Below are positions 9,133 through 18,484 of a DNA stretch of 36,887 nt, one piece after another. The notes under the pieces are model-generated. The model made no database searches. It was given only the letters and a program-made list of their open reading frames with translations, and was not told the DNA's origin. The position numbers and the translations under genes were made by a program. Source of the DNA: Dehalococcoidales bacterium (GTDB taxonomy: Bacteria; Chloroflexota; Dehalococcoidia; Dehalococcoidales; RBG-16-60-22); the NCBI GenBank assembly GCA_002688435.1, contig NZCW01000035.1, forward strand, positions 1 to 36,887. The letters run 5' to 3'. The number at the start of each line of letters is the position of its first letter. Positions within the stretch are counted from its first letter, which is position 1.

Positions 9133-10338
9133 TCAGGTCATATATTGACTGTTAATAGTGACGTATTCCTCAGACAGGTCGCAACCCCAGGCTGTCGCCG
9201 CCGCGTTACCCAGGTTAAGATTCAAAGCAATGGGCACTTCATTGCCCTTTAACACCTGTACCACCTCGGCTTCATTAAAAGGCAGCGGACACCCGTCCCT
9301 CACCAGGCAGATATCGCCGATATAAAGCTCGATTTTTCCCAGAACAACCTCCACCCCACTCCACCCCACTGCCGCCAGAATCCGTCCCCAGTTGGGGTCG
9401 CTACCGTGTACCGCCGACTTCACCAGCGACGAGCTGACTATCGCCCGGGCCACCAGCCTCGCCTCGGCCAGACCGGGAGCGCCGTTGATGATAACCTCGA
9501 TGAGCCTGGTGGCCCCCTCGCCGTCACGAGCCGTGGCTTTCGCTAGGTGGATACAGAGTTTATCCAAGGCCTGCTGGAAAGCGCCCGCCTGACGACCGCC
9601 CCTGGTAATAGTCTTCCCACCGGCCCGGCCGTTAGCCAGGATAAGCACTGTATCATTGGTACTGGTATCCGTATCCACCGAAACCATATTAAATGACTTG
9701 TCTACCGCCCGGCGCAGTGCCGACCGAAGAAAGTCCAGCTCCACGCTGGCATCGGTGGTTAAAAAGCAGAGCAAGGTCGCCAGGTCGGGATGAATCATCC
9801 CCGAGCCTTTGACCGCCCCACCGATGATTACCCCGCTCCCCTCAACGCCCACCGCCGCCTCCTTAGGCACGGTGTCCGTGGTCATAATGGCCCGGGCCAG
9901 CTCATGGCCGCCGTCTCGCGAGAGGGTAATTTGTCCCATGCCGACCCTCAAGCGCGCCATCGGCAACGGGCGACCGATTACTCCAGTACTAGCCACCAGC
10001 ACTTCTTCCGGCGCCGCCCCCACCACCCCAGCGGCTAGCGCCGCCATTTCCTCCCCATCCACCAGACCCCGCTCCCCGGTACAGGCGTTGGCGCCACCAC
10101 TATTTACCACCACCGCCCTAGCCTTTCCGCTTCGTAATCGCTGCTGGCATAAAATCACCGGCGCGGCTTTTACCCGATTAGTGGTAAACATACCCGCCGT
10201 AACACAGATCACCTCGGAAGATAGAATACCCAAGTCCAGACCGCTTTTTTTCTTGATACCGGCCCCAGTAGCACCCGCCTGAAATCCTGCCGGCGAGGTA
10301 ACACTGCCCGAGGGAATAAACTCCACCCCGTTTTTCAT
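9133..10338 (-). CDS. argJ: Bifunctional glutamate N-acetyltransferase/ornithine acetyltransferase
   Basis: 401 aa; NSGGANACTGERG, MTTDTVPKEA, GSGMIHPDLATLLCFLTTDA, GSDPNWGRI motifs. Confidence 0.97.
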   Translation of the reverse strand: MKNGVEFIPSGSVTSPAGFQAGATGAGIKKKSGLDLGILSSEVICVTAGMFTTNRVKAAPVILCQQRLRSGKARAVVVNSGGANACTGERGLVDGEEMAALAAGVVGAAPEEVLVASTGVIGRPLPMARLRVGMGQITLSRDGGHELARAIMTTDTVPKEAAVGVEGSGVIIGGAVKGSGMIHPDLATLLCFLTTDASVELDFLRSALRRAVDKSFNMVSVDTDTSTNDTVLILANGRAGGKTITRGGRQAGAFQQALDKLCIHLAKATARDGEGATRLIEVIINGAPGLAEARLVARAIVSSSLVKSAVHGSDPNWGRILAAVGWSGVEVVLGKIELYIGDICLVRDGCPLPFNEAEVVQVLKGNEVPIALNLNLGNAAATAWGCDLSEEYVTINSQYMT

Positions 10339-10428
10339 TACGAAAACTATATCACACCCATCAGGCTAAGGCAACGACACCAGCATCGCTATATGTTCTG
10401 ATATTTAGTTTACCTCATTCCTATTTAT

Positions 10429-10500
10429 CTCTCTTCCTTTTGGCAAGAGGAAGAGAGAAGAGTTTTATTAGAGAGACTTTACCTCTCTTCATCCAAAAGT
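10429..10500. repeat. Hairpin repeat-like intergenic element (CTCTCTTCCT ... AGGAAGAGAG)
   Basis: 10-bp inverted repeat at 10429-10438 and 10448-10457, then purine-rich agaagagttttattagagagac. Confidence 0.45.
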
Positions 10501-10534
10501 TAATGATGTAGTTGGAATCCTCCGGTATCCGGGA

Positions 10535-10563
10535 TTGACATCTAGTCCCAATAGTGATACACT
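10535..10563 (+). promoter_or_regulatory. Sigma70-type promoter for the FAH-family gene
   Basis: TTGACA-N17-TACACT. Confidence 0.75.
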
Positions 10564-10574
10564 AACCCTCTGAT

Positions 10575-11327
10575 ATGAAAATTATACGTTACAAAATCGG
10601 AAACCAGACGGAATACGGCATCCTAGAGGGTAAGCGGGTCCAAGCCCTCGATGGTGACCCCTACCCGCAAATCAAAAAAAGTGACCGCACTCATCAACTG
10701 AACGACCTGACACTCATCTGCCCCTGCACTCCCACCAAAATCGTAGCCATAGGCCTGAACTACCACAGCCACGCCAAAGAAGTGAACCTGCCTGTCCCCA
10801 AAGAACCGATAATGTTCTACAAGCCGTCCTCCGCCATCATCGGCCCCGAAGAAAATATCATCTACCCCAAAGGTTCCCGGCATCTCGACTATGAATGCGA
10901 GCTGGGAGTAGTTATCAAGAGCCAAGCCCGGCAGGTGTCCCGAGAAGAGGCGATGAAATACGTCCTCGGCTATACCTGCGTCAACGACGTTTCGGCGCGT
11001 GACTGGCAAAAAAGTGATTCGCAATGGTCCCGGGCTAAAGGCACCGATACTTTTGCCCCTGTCGGCCCCTGTATTGAGACCGCACTTAACCCGGGCAACG
11101 TCCTGGTGGAAACCTACCTGAACGGGGAACTGAAACAGCGGGCGAGCACCAGCGACCTTGTCTTCGGTGTTCCGGAGCTGGTGAGCTATATCTCTCAATT
11201 CATCACGTTACTGACCGGTGATGTTATTGCCACCGGGACGCCCAGCGGCATCAGCTCCATGCAGCGGGGAGACACCGTAGAGATAAAGATAGAGAACATC
11301 GGTACCTTAAGAAACTACGTTACTTAG
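10575..11327 (+). CDS. Fumarylacetoacetate hydrolase family protein
   Basis: 250 aa; AIGLNYHSHAKE, FYKPSSAIIGPE, DYECELGVVI, GTPSGISSMQRGD motifs. Confidence 0.95.
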   Translation: MKIIRYKIGNQTEYGILEGKRVQALDGDPYPQIKKSDRTHQLNDLTLICPCTPTKIVAIGLNYHSHAKEVNLPVPKEPIMFYKPSSAIIGPEENIIYPKGSRHLDYECELGVVIKSQARQVSREEAMKYVLGYTCVNDVSARDWQKSDSQWSRAKGTDTFAPVGPCIETALNPGNVLVETYLNGELKQRASTSDLVFGVPELVSYISQFITLLTGDVIATGTPSGISSMQRGDTVEIKIENIGTLRNYVT

Positions 11328-11564
11328 TCCACCGTCCTACTTAAAGATTTACTGACGAGGCTAGAGACCTTCGATTTTGACCGACCCAGCAGCGAAAACA
11401 CCGGAGAAGTGCCCCGCATCGTCGGAAAGCGGGCGGAGGAGCTAGATATCGAAATGGTACTAGTGGCATCAACTAGGGATACCGCGGTGGTGCTGACCTT
11501 AGTCAACCCACAAAACTTCCTTGACCTCAGGGTTAAAGAGATTCTTTACAAGCCGCGGTTTTAA
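11328..11564 (+). pseudogene. Coding-like segment in frame after the FAH TAG stop, with no good start
   Basis: 79 codons open: STVLLKDLLTRLETFDFDRPSSENTGEVPRIVGKRAEELDIEMVLVASTRDTAVVLTLVNPQNFLDLRVKEILYKPRF*; same frame as the upstream gene. Confidence 0.4.
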
Positions 11565-11640
11565 AATTAGTAACTAGACCAGCCGTCAGGGTATGGTCCC
11601 GCAATATATAAAGTATCAAACAAAAAGGAGAGTGAAAAAT

Positions 11641-12120
11641 ATGGCTGAAATCAGGGCAACAAACATGGCTGGAAAATTTGGCAAAATGATACCGGTTAGG
11701 ATACGCCCGGGCACCGACGTGATGGAGGGTCTCAAGAAGGCCTGCGAAGACAACGGCGTCAAGTACGGAGGTATTCTGTTTGGTATCGGCAGCATCCGCC
11801 AGCTGTGCTATCAGGTACTGGTGCCGAAGAAGGAATCAATCTGGGGCGCCGGCTACACTGACCCTGCGACCATACCTGGCCCGATAGAAATCGTCGGCAT
11901 TAGCGGCGTCATCTTTCAGTCGGAAGAGGGTGAGACATTACTTCATATCCACGGCACTTTCTCCGACCAGAAAGGCAAGTGCTTCGGCGGACATCTGGTA
12001 ATGGGACAAAACCCCGTCCTAGCCACCACGGACGCCATCATTGCCGAACTTACCGATGCCAAGATGATACGCCGAATGGACCCGGAGCTTGGCATGGGCA
12101 TCTTCAACCCGGAACCTTAG
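11641..12120 (+). CDS. PPC/DUF296-domain protein
   Basis: Start moved to ATG 11641 (AAGGAGAG upstream); GILFGIGSIRQLCYQ and LLHIHGTFSDQKGKCFGGHLVMG typical of PPC/DUF296. Confidence 0.88.
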   Translation: MAEIRATNMAGKFGKMIPVRIRPGTDVMEGLKKACEDNGVKYGGILFGIGSIRQLCYQVLVPKKESIWGAGYTDPATIPGPIEIVGISGVIFQSEEGETLLHIHGTFSDQKGKCFGGHLVMGQNPVLATTDAIIAELTDAKMIRRMDPELGMGIFNPEP

Positions 12121-12153
12121 CCAGACATATAGTCCCGCCCGCTCGGTACCCGG

Positions 12154-14736
12154 CTACTCCTCCTTCGCCTTCTTCTGCAGCTCGCAGAGTCGGGTGATGG
12201 CTCCTAGCGGGGTCATGGCGTTGATGTCCAGCTTCACCAGCTCTTCCAAGAGCGGTGACTTCTGCCCAAAGAGGGATATTTGCTGTGCGGCCGCTTCTTT
12301 ACCGCGCCTCTTCGTCGCGGGCTTTTCCGCCCGGTGGTATCCCTCCAGCTCGTCCAGGACTTCACGGGCGCGGTGCACCACCGACCTGGGCAGGCCGGCC
12401 AACTGGGCCACGTGAATGCCGTAGCTCTTGTCCACTCCGCCGGGCACGATTTTATACAGGAAAGTGACCTCCCCACCCGCCTCGCTCACCGCCACATTAA
12501 AATTCTTCACCCGGGGCAAGAAGCCGGCTAGTTCCACCATCTCGTGGTAATGGGTAGCGAATAGGGTCTTCGCCCCCAGGCGGGAATAGTTATGGATATA
12601 CTCGGCCACCGCCCAGGCAATGGAAAGCCCGTCATAGGTGCTGGTACCCCGCCCGATTTCGTCCAGGATGATGAGCGAGCGCGGCGTGGCGTTATTCAGG
12701 ATGTTAGCCGTCTCCACCATCTCCACCATAAAGGTCGACTGTCCAGCGGCGATATCCTCCCCGGCGCCGATGCGGGTGAAAATACGGTCGACGAGGCCGA
12801 TGGCCGCCGAGACCGCCGGCACAAAGCTGCCCATCTGGGTAAGCAGCACAATCAGGGCTACCTGTCTCAGGTAGGTAGACTTACCCGACATATTGGGGCC
12901 AGTCAGCACGATAAGTTGGACATTATCGTTAGATAAAAAAGTATCGTTAGGCACGAAGCCGCTGTCCAGTAGACTTCTCTCCACCGCCGGATGGCGTCCT
13001 TGGTTGATCCTTATCTCGTTCCCCGTGGTCAGTTCCGGGCGGACATAGTTATCGCGTACGGCCACTTCCGCCAGGCTGGAAAAGACATCAAGATGGGCCA
13101 GTACGCCGGCCACTCCTAAAATACGTTCACTGTCACCGGATACCTGACGGCAGATCTGCTGGAATAGGGTCGTTTCCAGCTCGGTAATCCGATCCCGGGC
13201 ATTCAGAATCAGTGACTCGTATTCCTTCAGCTCCGGGGTGAAAAAGCGTTCCCCGCCGACCAACGTCTGCTTCCGGATATACTCCGCGGGCACCTGGCCG
13301 AGGTTAACCTTGGACACCTCGATATAGTAACCGAAGACGTTGTTAAAACCTATCTTCAACGATTTAATCCTAGTCTTTTCCCGTTCCTGACGCTCCAAGT
13401 CGGCCAGATACTGCCGGGCGTTTTTCGATGACCGGCGCAGGTTGTCCAGTTCCTCGGAGAAGCCCGGCCGGATGACCTCGCCTTCTCCCGGACCGGCCGA
13501 CGGATCGTCGGCGATAGCACCGGCAATCAGGTCAATAACCTCCGGGCAAGGTTTTAGCCCACCCGTCAGCCAGTCTATGGCGCGGCTGCCCTCACTCTCC
13601 AGTATTTCCCTCAGTCTAGGAACCGCCTCCAGGCTGCGCCGTAGCGTAACCAGCTCGCGGGGGAGGGCAATTTGGCCCTTCACCCGATTAACCAGTCGCT
13701 CTAGGTCAGTCACCTCGCCCAACAGGGAAACCGTCTGGCGGCGAGCCAGCGTGCCGTCAACAAACCAGCCAATGGCCTCCTGCCGCCGGGTTAGTTCTAC
13801 TATGTCAAGTAACGGCTGGCCCAGCCACTTTTTTAACAACCGGCCTCCAGCCGCCGTCCCGGTCAGATCAATCACCGACAGCAGCGATCCTTCCATAGCC
13901 CCGGTGCGGCTGGGCTGGAAAAGCTCCAGGTTTCGCTGGGTCTGCACGTCCAGCGCCATAAAAGACTCAGTGGAGTAGGTGGCCAAACACCTCAGCTGTC
14001 CCAGGCCGCTCTTCTGCGTCTCCTGAACATAATGGACCACCGCGCCGGCGGCGCTTACCGCCCGAGGCAGATGAGCGCAGCCATAACCGTCAAGAGTGGC
14101 CACGCCAAAATAGTCGAGCAAAGTCTGCCGCGCTGTCTCCGTCTCAAACCAGTAATCGTCTCGACGGGTTACCGGTACCTCCAAGCTTAAAGTAGCCAAG
14201 TCGGCATTCCGGGCGGCGATAATCTCCGATGGTTTCAGCCGTTCCAGCTCCGTGGCCAACCGCGCTGGAGAGAGCTCGGCTGTGGCAAATTCACTGGTGG
14301 TAATATCAACATAGGCCAGCCCCACCGTCTCCTCTCCCAAGGCTAGACCAACCAAGTAATTATTTTTCTTACTGTCGAGCAGACTGGCCTCAACCACCGT
14401 ACCTGGAGTCACCAGCCGAACGACTTCCCTTTCCACTAGCCCCTTGGTCTCCCCGGGTTTGGTGACCTGTTCACAGATAGCCACCTTATAACCACGATTG
14501 ATGAACCGTGCCAGGTAGTTGTCCAAGGCGTGATAAGGAATACCCGCCAGAGGCACCTTGTTCCCTTTACCCATTTCCCGGGAGGTCAGAACAATCTCCA
14601 GCTCCCGCGAGGTAATCCGGGCATCCTCATCAAAGGTCTCGTAGAAATCTCCCAGCCGGAAGAGGACAATCGCCTGCGGGTATTTACGCTTAATCCTGAG
14701 GTACTGCTGGCGGATGGGGGTAGCATTTTCTTTCAT
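12154..14736 (-). CDS. mutS: DNA mismatch repair protein MutS
   Basis: 860 aa; TGPNMSGKSTYLRQ, DEIGRGTSTYDGLSIAWA, LFATHYHE motifs. Confidence 0.98.
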   Translation of the reverse strand: MKENATPIRQQYLRIKRKYPQAIVLFRLGDFYETFDEDARITSRELEIVLTSREMGKGNKVPLAGIPYHALDNYLARFINRGYKVAICEQVTKPGETKGLVEREVVRLVTPGTVVEASLLDSKKNNYLVGLALGEETVGLAYVDITTSEFATAELSPARLATELERLKPSEIIAARNADLATLSLEVPVTRRDDYWFETETARQTLLDYFGVATLDGYGCAHLPRAVSAAGAVVHYVQETQKSGLGQLRCLATYSTESFMALDVQTQRNLELFQPSRTGAMEGSLLSVIDLTGTAAGGRLLKKWLGQPLLDIVELTRRQEAIGWFVDGTLARRQTVSLLGEVTDLERLVNRVKGQIALPRELVTLRRSLEAVPRLREILESEGSRAIDWLTGGLKPCPEVIDLIAGAIADDPSAGPGEGEVIRPGFSEELDNLRRSSKNARQYLADLERQEREKTRIKSLKIGFNNVFGYYIEVSKVNLGQVPAEYIRKQTLVGGERFFTPELKEYESLILNARDRITELETTLFQQICRQVSGDSERILGVAGVLAHLDVFSSLAEVAVRDNYVRPELTTGNEIRINQGRHPAVERSLLDSGFVPNDTFLSNDNVQLIVLTGPNMSGKSTYLRQVALIVLLTQMGSFVPAVSAAIGLVDRIFTRIGAGEDIAAGQSTFMVEMVETANILNNATPRSLIILDEIGRGTSTYDGLSIAWAVAEYIHNYSRLGAKTLFATHYHEMVELAGFLPRVKNFNVAVSEAGGEVTFLYKIVPGGVDKSYGIHVAQLAGLPRSVVHRAREVLDELEGYHRAEKPATKRRGKEAAAQQISLFGQKSPLLEELVKLDINAMTPLGAITRLCELQKKAKEE

Positions 14737-14772
14737 CCTGAGTTTATTCTACTAGAATATCAGGCTAAAATA

Positions 14773-14806
14773 AAAGGCGGGGGACAAAAACCCGCCGCCT
14801 CTTTTA
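14773..14806 (-). terminator. Rho-independent terminator downstream of the small membrane ORFs
   Basis: GGCGGG...CCCGCC hairpin followed on the minus strand by TTTTATTTT. Confidence 0.7.
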
Positions 14807-14829
14807 ATCAGGGAATGGCCGACCCGACC

Positions 14830-14946
14830 CTAAGACTTATCTTTTACTTCAATCTCCATCAAGGCCTGCTCCGCCCCATCCCCGGCTTCCGGAGACTTAA
14901 GCAGCCACGCCTGTCCCAGTGCCACAAAGAGCCCGATGGAACTCAT
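14830..14946 (-). CDS. Small ORF 2 (38 aa), one hydrophobic segment
   Basis: MSSIGLFVALGQAWLLKSPEAGDGAEQALMEIEVKDKS*; ATGA overlap with the upstream small ORF; followed by a terminator. Confidence 0.5.
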   Translation of the reverse strand: MSSIGLFVALGQAWLLKSPEAGDGAEQALMEIEVKDKS

Positions 14947-15062
14947 AAAAGCGGAGCCTTTTCTACATCAGGCATCGGCCGCACACAGGCCAACGCCAGG
15001 ATGGCCACACCCAGTGCGTCGAACAGTACCGCTAAAAATATGCCCAGCGATTTATCGTTCAT
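14943..15062 (-). CDS. Small ORF 1 (39 aa), one hydrophobic segment
   Basis: MNDKSLGIFLAVLFDALGVAILALACVRPMPDVEKAPLL*; GGGGAGG RBS upstream of the ATG. Confidence 0.55.
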   Translation of the reverse strand: MNDKSLGIFLAVLFDALGVAILALACVRPMPDVEKAPLL

Positions 15063-15164
15063 CTTCAGCCTCCCCTTAAAATTTCCTTTCACGATATAAA
15101 ACGAAAAAAGAGGGGTTCTTTCATTTCACCCTCCTCAGGTCTTAACCAGGATAGCTCACCGGGG

Positions 15165-15989
15165 TCAGCGACGGCGGTTTCTTCTAAAAAGGGGCATAAA
15201 CCACAGGAAAGCAATGATGCTGAAGAATGGAAAAGGAAAACCCGTACCGCCTCCGTCGCCCTTGGTAACCGCGGTCAAGGGCGCCTTGTTTACTTTGGCC
15301 GGGGTTATCGGCTCTTCTGATATTTCGTAGACCGCCACCTTGGCGTCGATAAATTCCTTCGGCACCCAGCCCGGGGGGTTGTTACGGGCCGTCGCCTCGA
15401 GCCAGACCCAACCCGGCTCGCCCTCCAGTTCAAAAACCTGGGCCTTTTTATACTCTGGCAGATAGACCATCGCTGCGGTGTGACCGGGCGCCACGGCTAT
15501 CGCCGAGCGGTAGCCGGCACCCCGGTACATCACGGCCAACAAGACCGCACTGTCTTCACAGTCCCCGTAAGCTACGCCATCCTGCTCGATAGTGCCCGCC
15601 ACTTCGTCGGCATTCTGGGCGAACTCGTCAAGCTCGAACTGGTCAATATCGGTGACGTACCTTACCCGGTTACGCACATAAAAAAATATCTCTTCAGCTC
15701 TCTGCTGCCGGTCAGGGTACTTGGCCGCCATCTGCTCACCCAGGCGGTAGGCTAACTCGGCCTCTTCCCCCAGGCTCTCAAAAGCGATAATCGGACGAAA
15801 CCCGGTCTCGGATATCTGGTAGAAGCCGTCTTCCCCGTTGGCTCTGGTCCGGCTCACTCCCCAATCATCAAAGATATCCTCGTTTACCTCACGAAAACCG
15901 GCGGATGTCGTGGCCGAGGCCTGACCGGTAGCCACCAGCCCGGCGGTCAATACCAGTATCAATCCGAGTGTAATACTAACTTTTTCCAT
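15165..15989 (-). CDS. Exported transglutaminase-like protein with C-terminal membrane anchor
   Basis: 274 aa; signal peptide; VRNRVRYVTD, YGDCEDSAVLLAVMYRGAGY, GHTAAMVY, WLEAT (Cys/His/acid); C-terminal TM then RRNRRR. Confidence 0.8.
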   Translation of the reverse strand: MEKVSITLGLILVLTAGLVATGQASATTSAGFREVNEDIFDDWGVSRTRANGEDGFYQISETGFRPIIAFESLGEEAELAYRLGEQMAAKYPDRQQRAEEIFFYVRNRVRYVTDIDQFELDEFAQNADEVAGTIEQDGVAYGDCEDSAVLLAVMYRGAGYRSAIAVAPGHTAAMVYLPEYKKAQVFELEGEPGWVWLEATARNNPPGWVPKEFIDAKVAVYEISEEPITPAKVNKAPLTAVTKGDGGGTGFPFPFFSIIAFLWFMPLFRRNRRR

Positions 15990-16040
15990 GTAACTGCCTT
16001 ACCGGAGATTCCAGCCAGAGCTATTCTTCAATATTAATTC

Positions 16041-16526
16041 CTATAACGGCGTGGTCAGCGCCGCATGGAGTATCAGGCCAAAGAAAACGAGATAGCCAAA
16101 GACGTGGACACCTACCGCCACCGGCTCACCCTCTATTTGGGCAAAAGGAATTTTAGGGGTCAGCTTGTCCACCGTGTAGAACAGCGCTATCCCGATAAGC
16201 AAACTCATCATAAAGCTCAAGGCCAGAAGCCCCAGCCTCCGGAAATCAAAAAAGTAACCGAGTGTGGGGCCGCCGACAATGGTTGGCGCGGTGATAGCCC
16301 CGTGGATGACCAAGCCCGCCAAGATGAAAAAGCCAGCGATAAACAGTCCGGTGGCGACCGGGCTATCACCGATACGCTGCCGGTGGGGAATGTGGGGGGT
16401 AAGGGCGTCCAGCGCCCTGATGCCAAGCCAGGCAAGAAGGGTACAGATAATGACCAACCACACCGTCCTAGCCAGCCAGATAAGAGCTACCAACCAGAAG
16501 GGCATCACTGGACCAAGTTCACTCAT
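16041..16526 (-). CDS. Four-TM membrane protein with internal duplication, DUF350-like
   Basis: ALDALTPHIPHRQRIGDSPVATGLFIAGFFILAGLVIHGAIT aligns with TVDKLTPKIPFAQIEGEPVAVGVHVFGYLVFFGLILHAALT in the same protein. Confidence 0.7.
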   Translation of the reverse strand: MSELGPVMPFWLVALIWLARTVWLVIICTLLAWLGIRALDALTPHIPHRQRIGDSPVATGLFIAGFFILAGLVIHGAITAPTIVGGPTLGYFFDFRRLGLLALSFMMSLLIGIALFYTVDKLTPKIPFAQIEGEPVAVGVHVFGYLVFFGLILHAALTTPL

Positions 16527-16543
16527 AAAATACCTCCTCCATA

Positions 16544-17245
16544 TCAGATTAGAAACAGCGGAGTAACGTATGTTTCGATTACCGCGGCCGGCAGAAGTAG
16601 GGCACAGGCAATCATTAAATACCGTATATTCTGTTTCAGATTGGGTACAATAAAGGTCTTTGTTTGTTCTTTTAATAATGCTAAAATGATTACCGTGTGA
16701 AAGGGACCCGCTATTAAAAAGAGCGCTAGCGAAAGAAATATATGCTTCCTGTCCTGTGTCGCGGTCGAAAGCAGCGCCGTTCTAATCTCTTTGTGCTTTA
16801 TGAGTAATATTACCATAACTATCGGCGTGAAACCGAAACTGAGGGCAGCCGCCTCACCCATGATTATTGCCGGGATTTCAAAAATACCATGCGGCAGCAG
16901 GCCGGCGAGGAGAAAGCCGACCGATTTATCCTGAATTACGGTGGTGGAGACGTAAGCAATCAGCCCACCGTTAAGAACTAGCGCCGAGATAGGTACCAAG
17001 CATAGAAGCGGGCTAAGCACAAAGCTGGTCAGTAGGGCGAACACGTTCTTCAGAAAGATAAAGAGCGCCGTCGTGATTTGAAACGGACCCAGCATGGCCG
17101 CAAACTGTTCCAGAAGAGCCAGTTCTCCTTCCAACGGTTCCGCGGTAACCTCTGGCAGCACTACGCCAGCAATCATACCCGCCACGAACAGAGCAACGGC
17201 AATATAAATCCACCCCTTATAGCTCATCTGTAACGGCAACAACAT
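16544..17245 (-). CDS. Stage II sporulation protein M-like (SpoIIM/DUF95) membrane protein
   Basis: 233 aa multi-TM; FLKNVFALLTSFVLSPLLCLVPISALVLNGGLIAY and LLPHGIFEIPAIIMGEAAALSFG. Confidence 0.85.
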   Translation of the reverse strand: MLLPLQMSYKGWIYIAVALFVAGMIAGVVLPEVTAEPLEGELALLEQFAAMLGPFQITTALFIFLKNVFALLTSFVLSPLLCLVPISALVLNGGLIAYVSTTVIQDKSVGFLLAGLLPHGIFEIPAIIMGEAAALSFGFTPIVMVILLIKHKEIRTALLSTATQDRKHIFLSLALFLIAGPFHTVIILALLKEQTKTFIVPNLKQNIRYLMIACALLLPAAVIETYVTPLFLI

Positions 17246-17257
17246 ATCAGCTGTACC

Positions 17258-17806
17258 TTACGGCGCACCCCATTTCTCGGTAAAGACTATTTCCGAAAGT
17301 TCTTTTCGCGGCCTTGGTTCCTTCGCCTCATCGGGGTACCCGAAGGGGGTCATCGCCACCACACAGCCACCCAGCGGCACCCTTAAAATTCGGGCAACTC
17401 CCTTGGCATCAAAACGCCCGACGTAGACCGTGCCCAGTCCCAGCGAGTGGGCGACCAGCACCAGGTTCTGCATCGCTAGGGCAACGTCAAACATAAACCA
17501 GTCACCTTTATCGGTGGTTGCCTTTCCTTCTTTAAAGCCGGCTCTACCTAGCTCAGCGCCAACAACAATGACCACCGGTGCCGTCCTGATAGCGTCCCGT
17601 GCCGGATTAGTCTCATTCAGGGTATCCGCCAGTTTATTCTTAGTACTGTCATCCCGCACCACGATAAACCTCCAGCACTGGGTATTCGCCCATGACGGTG
17701 CCCAGCGGGCTGCTTCCAAGACGACCTCCAGAGCTTTATCGCCCACCGGGTCGGCCTTATACCGGCGAATACTTCTCCTACCCCTGATGGCTTCCAGAAC
17801 TTCCAT
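17258..17806 (-). CDS. Nitroreductase family protein
   Basis: 182 aa; AIRGRRSIRRYKADPV, APSWANTQCWRFIVV, GLGTVYVGRF. Confidence 0.93.
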   Translation of the reverse strand: MEVLEAIRGRRSIRRYKADPVGDKALEVVLEAARWAPSWANTQCWRFIVVRDDSTKNKLADTLNETNPARDAIRTAPVVIVVGAELGRAGFKEGKATTDKGDWFMFDVALAMQNLVLVAHSLGLGTVYVGRFDAKGVARILRVPLGGCVVAMTPFGYPDEAKEPRPRKELSEIVFTEKWGAP

Positions 17807-17830
17807 GTGTCCTCCTCGTGAGCTATCTTT

Positions 17831-18466
17831 TTATTCTTCCCAAGCGCCGCGGCCAATAAGGGGGACAAAGCGGCAGCTACCCAAGTCCTTGACGATATTC
17901 TTTTTTTCCCGCCGGGTGATTTGATATAACTCTTGCAGGTAGCGCGAGCCCACCGGGATTACCAGTCGCCCGCCGAGGGCCAGTTGCGCGATAAGGTCGG
18001 GGGGCACTTCTGGTGCGCCGGCGGTAACCATTATGGCATCATAGAGGACCCCACTCGGCCAGCCCAAGGTCTCCTCGCTAAGGTGTATTTCAATATTACG
18101 GTAGCCCAGGCCATCCAATGCCTTTTTGGCTGCTTCCGCCAGGGCTGGCAACCGTTCCACGGTAATCACCAGCCGGGCTAACTCGGCTAGAATAGCCGTC
18201 TGGTAGCCGCTACCGGTACCTATTTCCAGCACCCTTTCATCGCCTTGCAGTTGCAGCGCTCCGGTCATGAGGGCAATGATAAAAGGCTGTGAAATTGTCT
18301 GCTCAAACCCGATAGGCAGCGGCATATCCTCATAGGCCAAGTACCGACTCTGCGGCGGTACAAAATATTCCCGGGGTATACGGGACATGACATCCAGTAC
18401 CTGTTTATCTTTAATCTCCGCACCAAGGTGCTCGATTAACCTGGCTTTTGCCGCTTTAAAGTCCAT
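17831..18466 (-). CDS. pcm: Protein-L-isoaspartate O-methyltransferase
   Basis: 211 aa; IPREYFVPP, QTISQPFIIALMTGAL, VLEIGTGSGYQTAILAEL. Confidence 0.95.
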   Translation of the reverse strand: MDFKAAKARLIEHLGAEIKDKQVLDVMSRIPREYFVPPQSRYLAYEDMPLPIGFEQTISQPFIIALMTGALQLQGDERVLEIGTGSGYQTAILAELARLVITVERLPALAEAAKKALDGLGYRNIEIHLSEETLGWPSGVLYDAIMVTAGAPEVPPDLIAQLALGGRLVIPVGSRYLQELYQITRREKKNIVKDLGSCRFVPLIGRGAWEE

Positions 18467-18484
18467 GATAACCGCCCGGAAAGG

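Noticed and set aside
11324-11506. 60-aa minus-strand ORF
   Set aside because: Ser/Thr-rich antisense of the more protein-like + strand extension after the FAH gene.
13442-13978. 178-aa + strand ORF over mutS
   Set aside because: Ser-rich antisense shadow of mutS.
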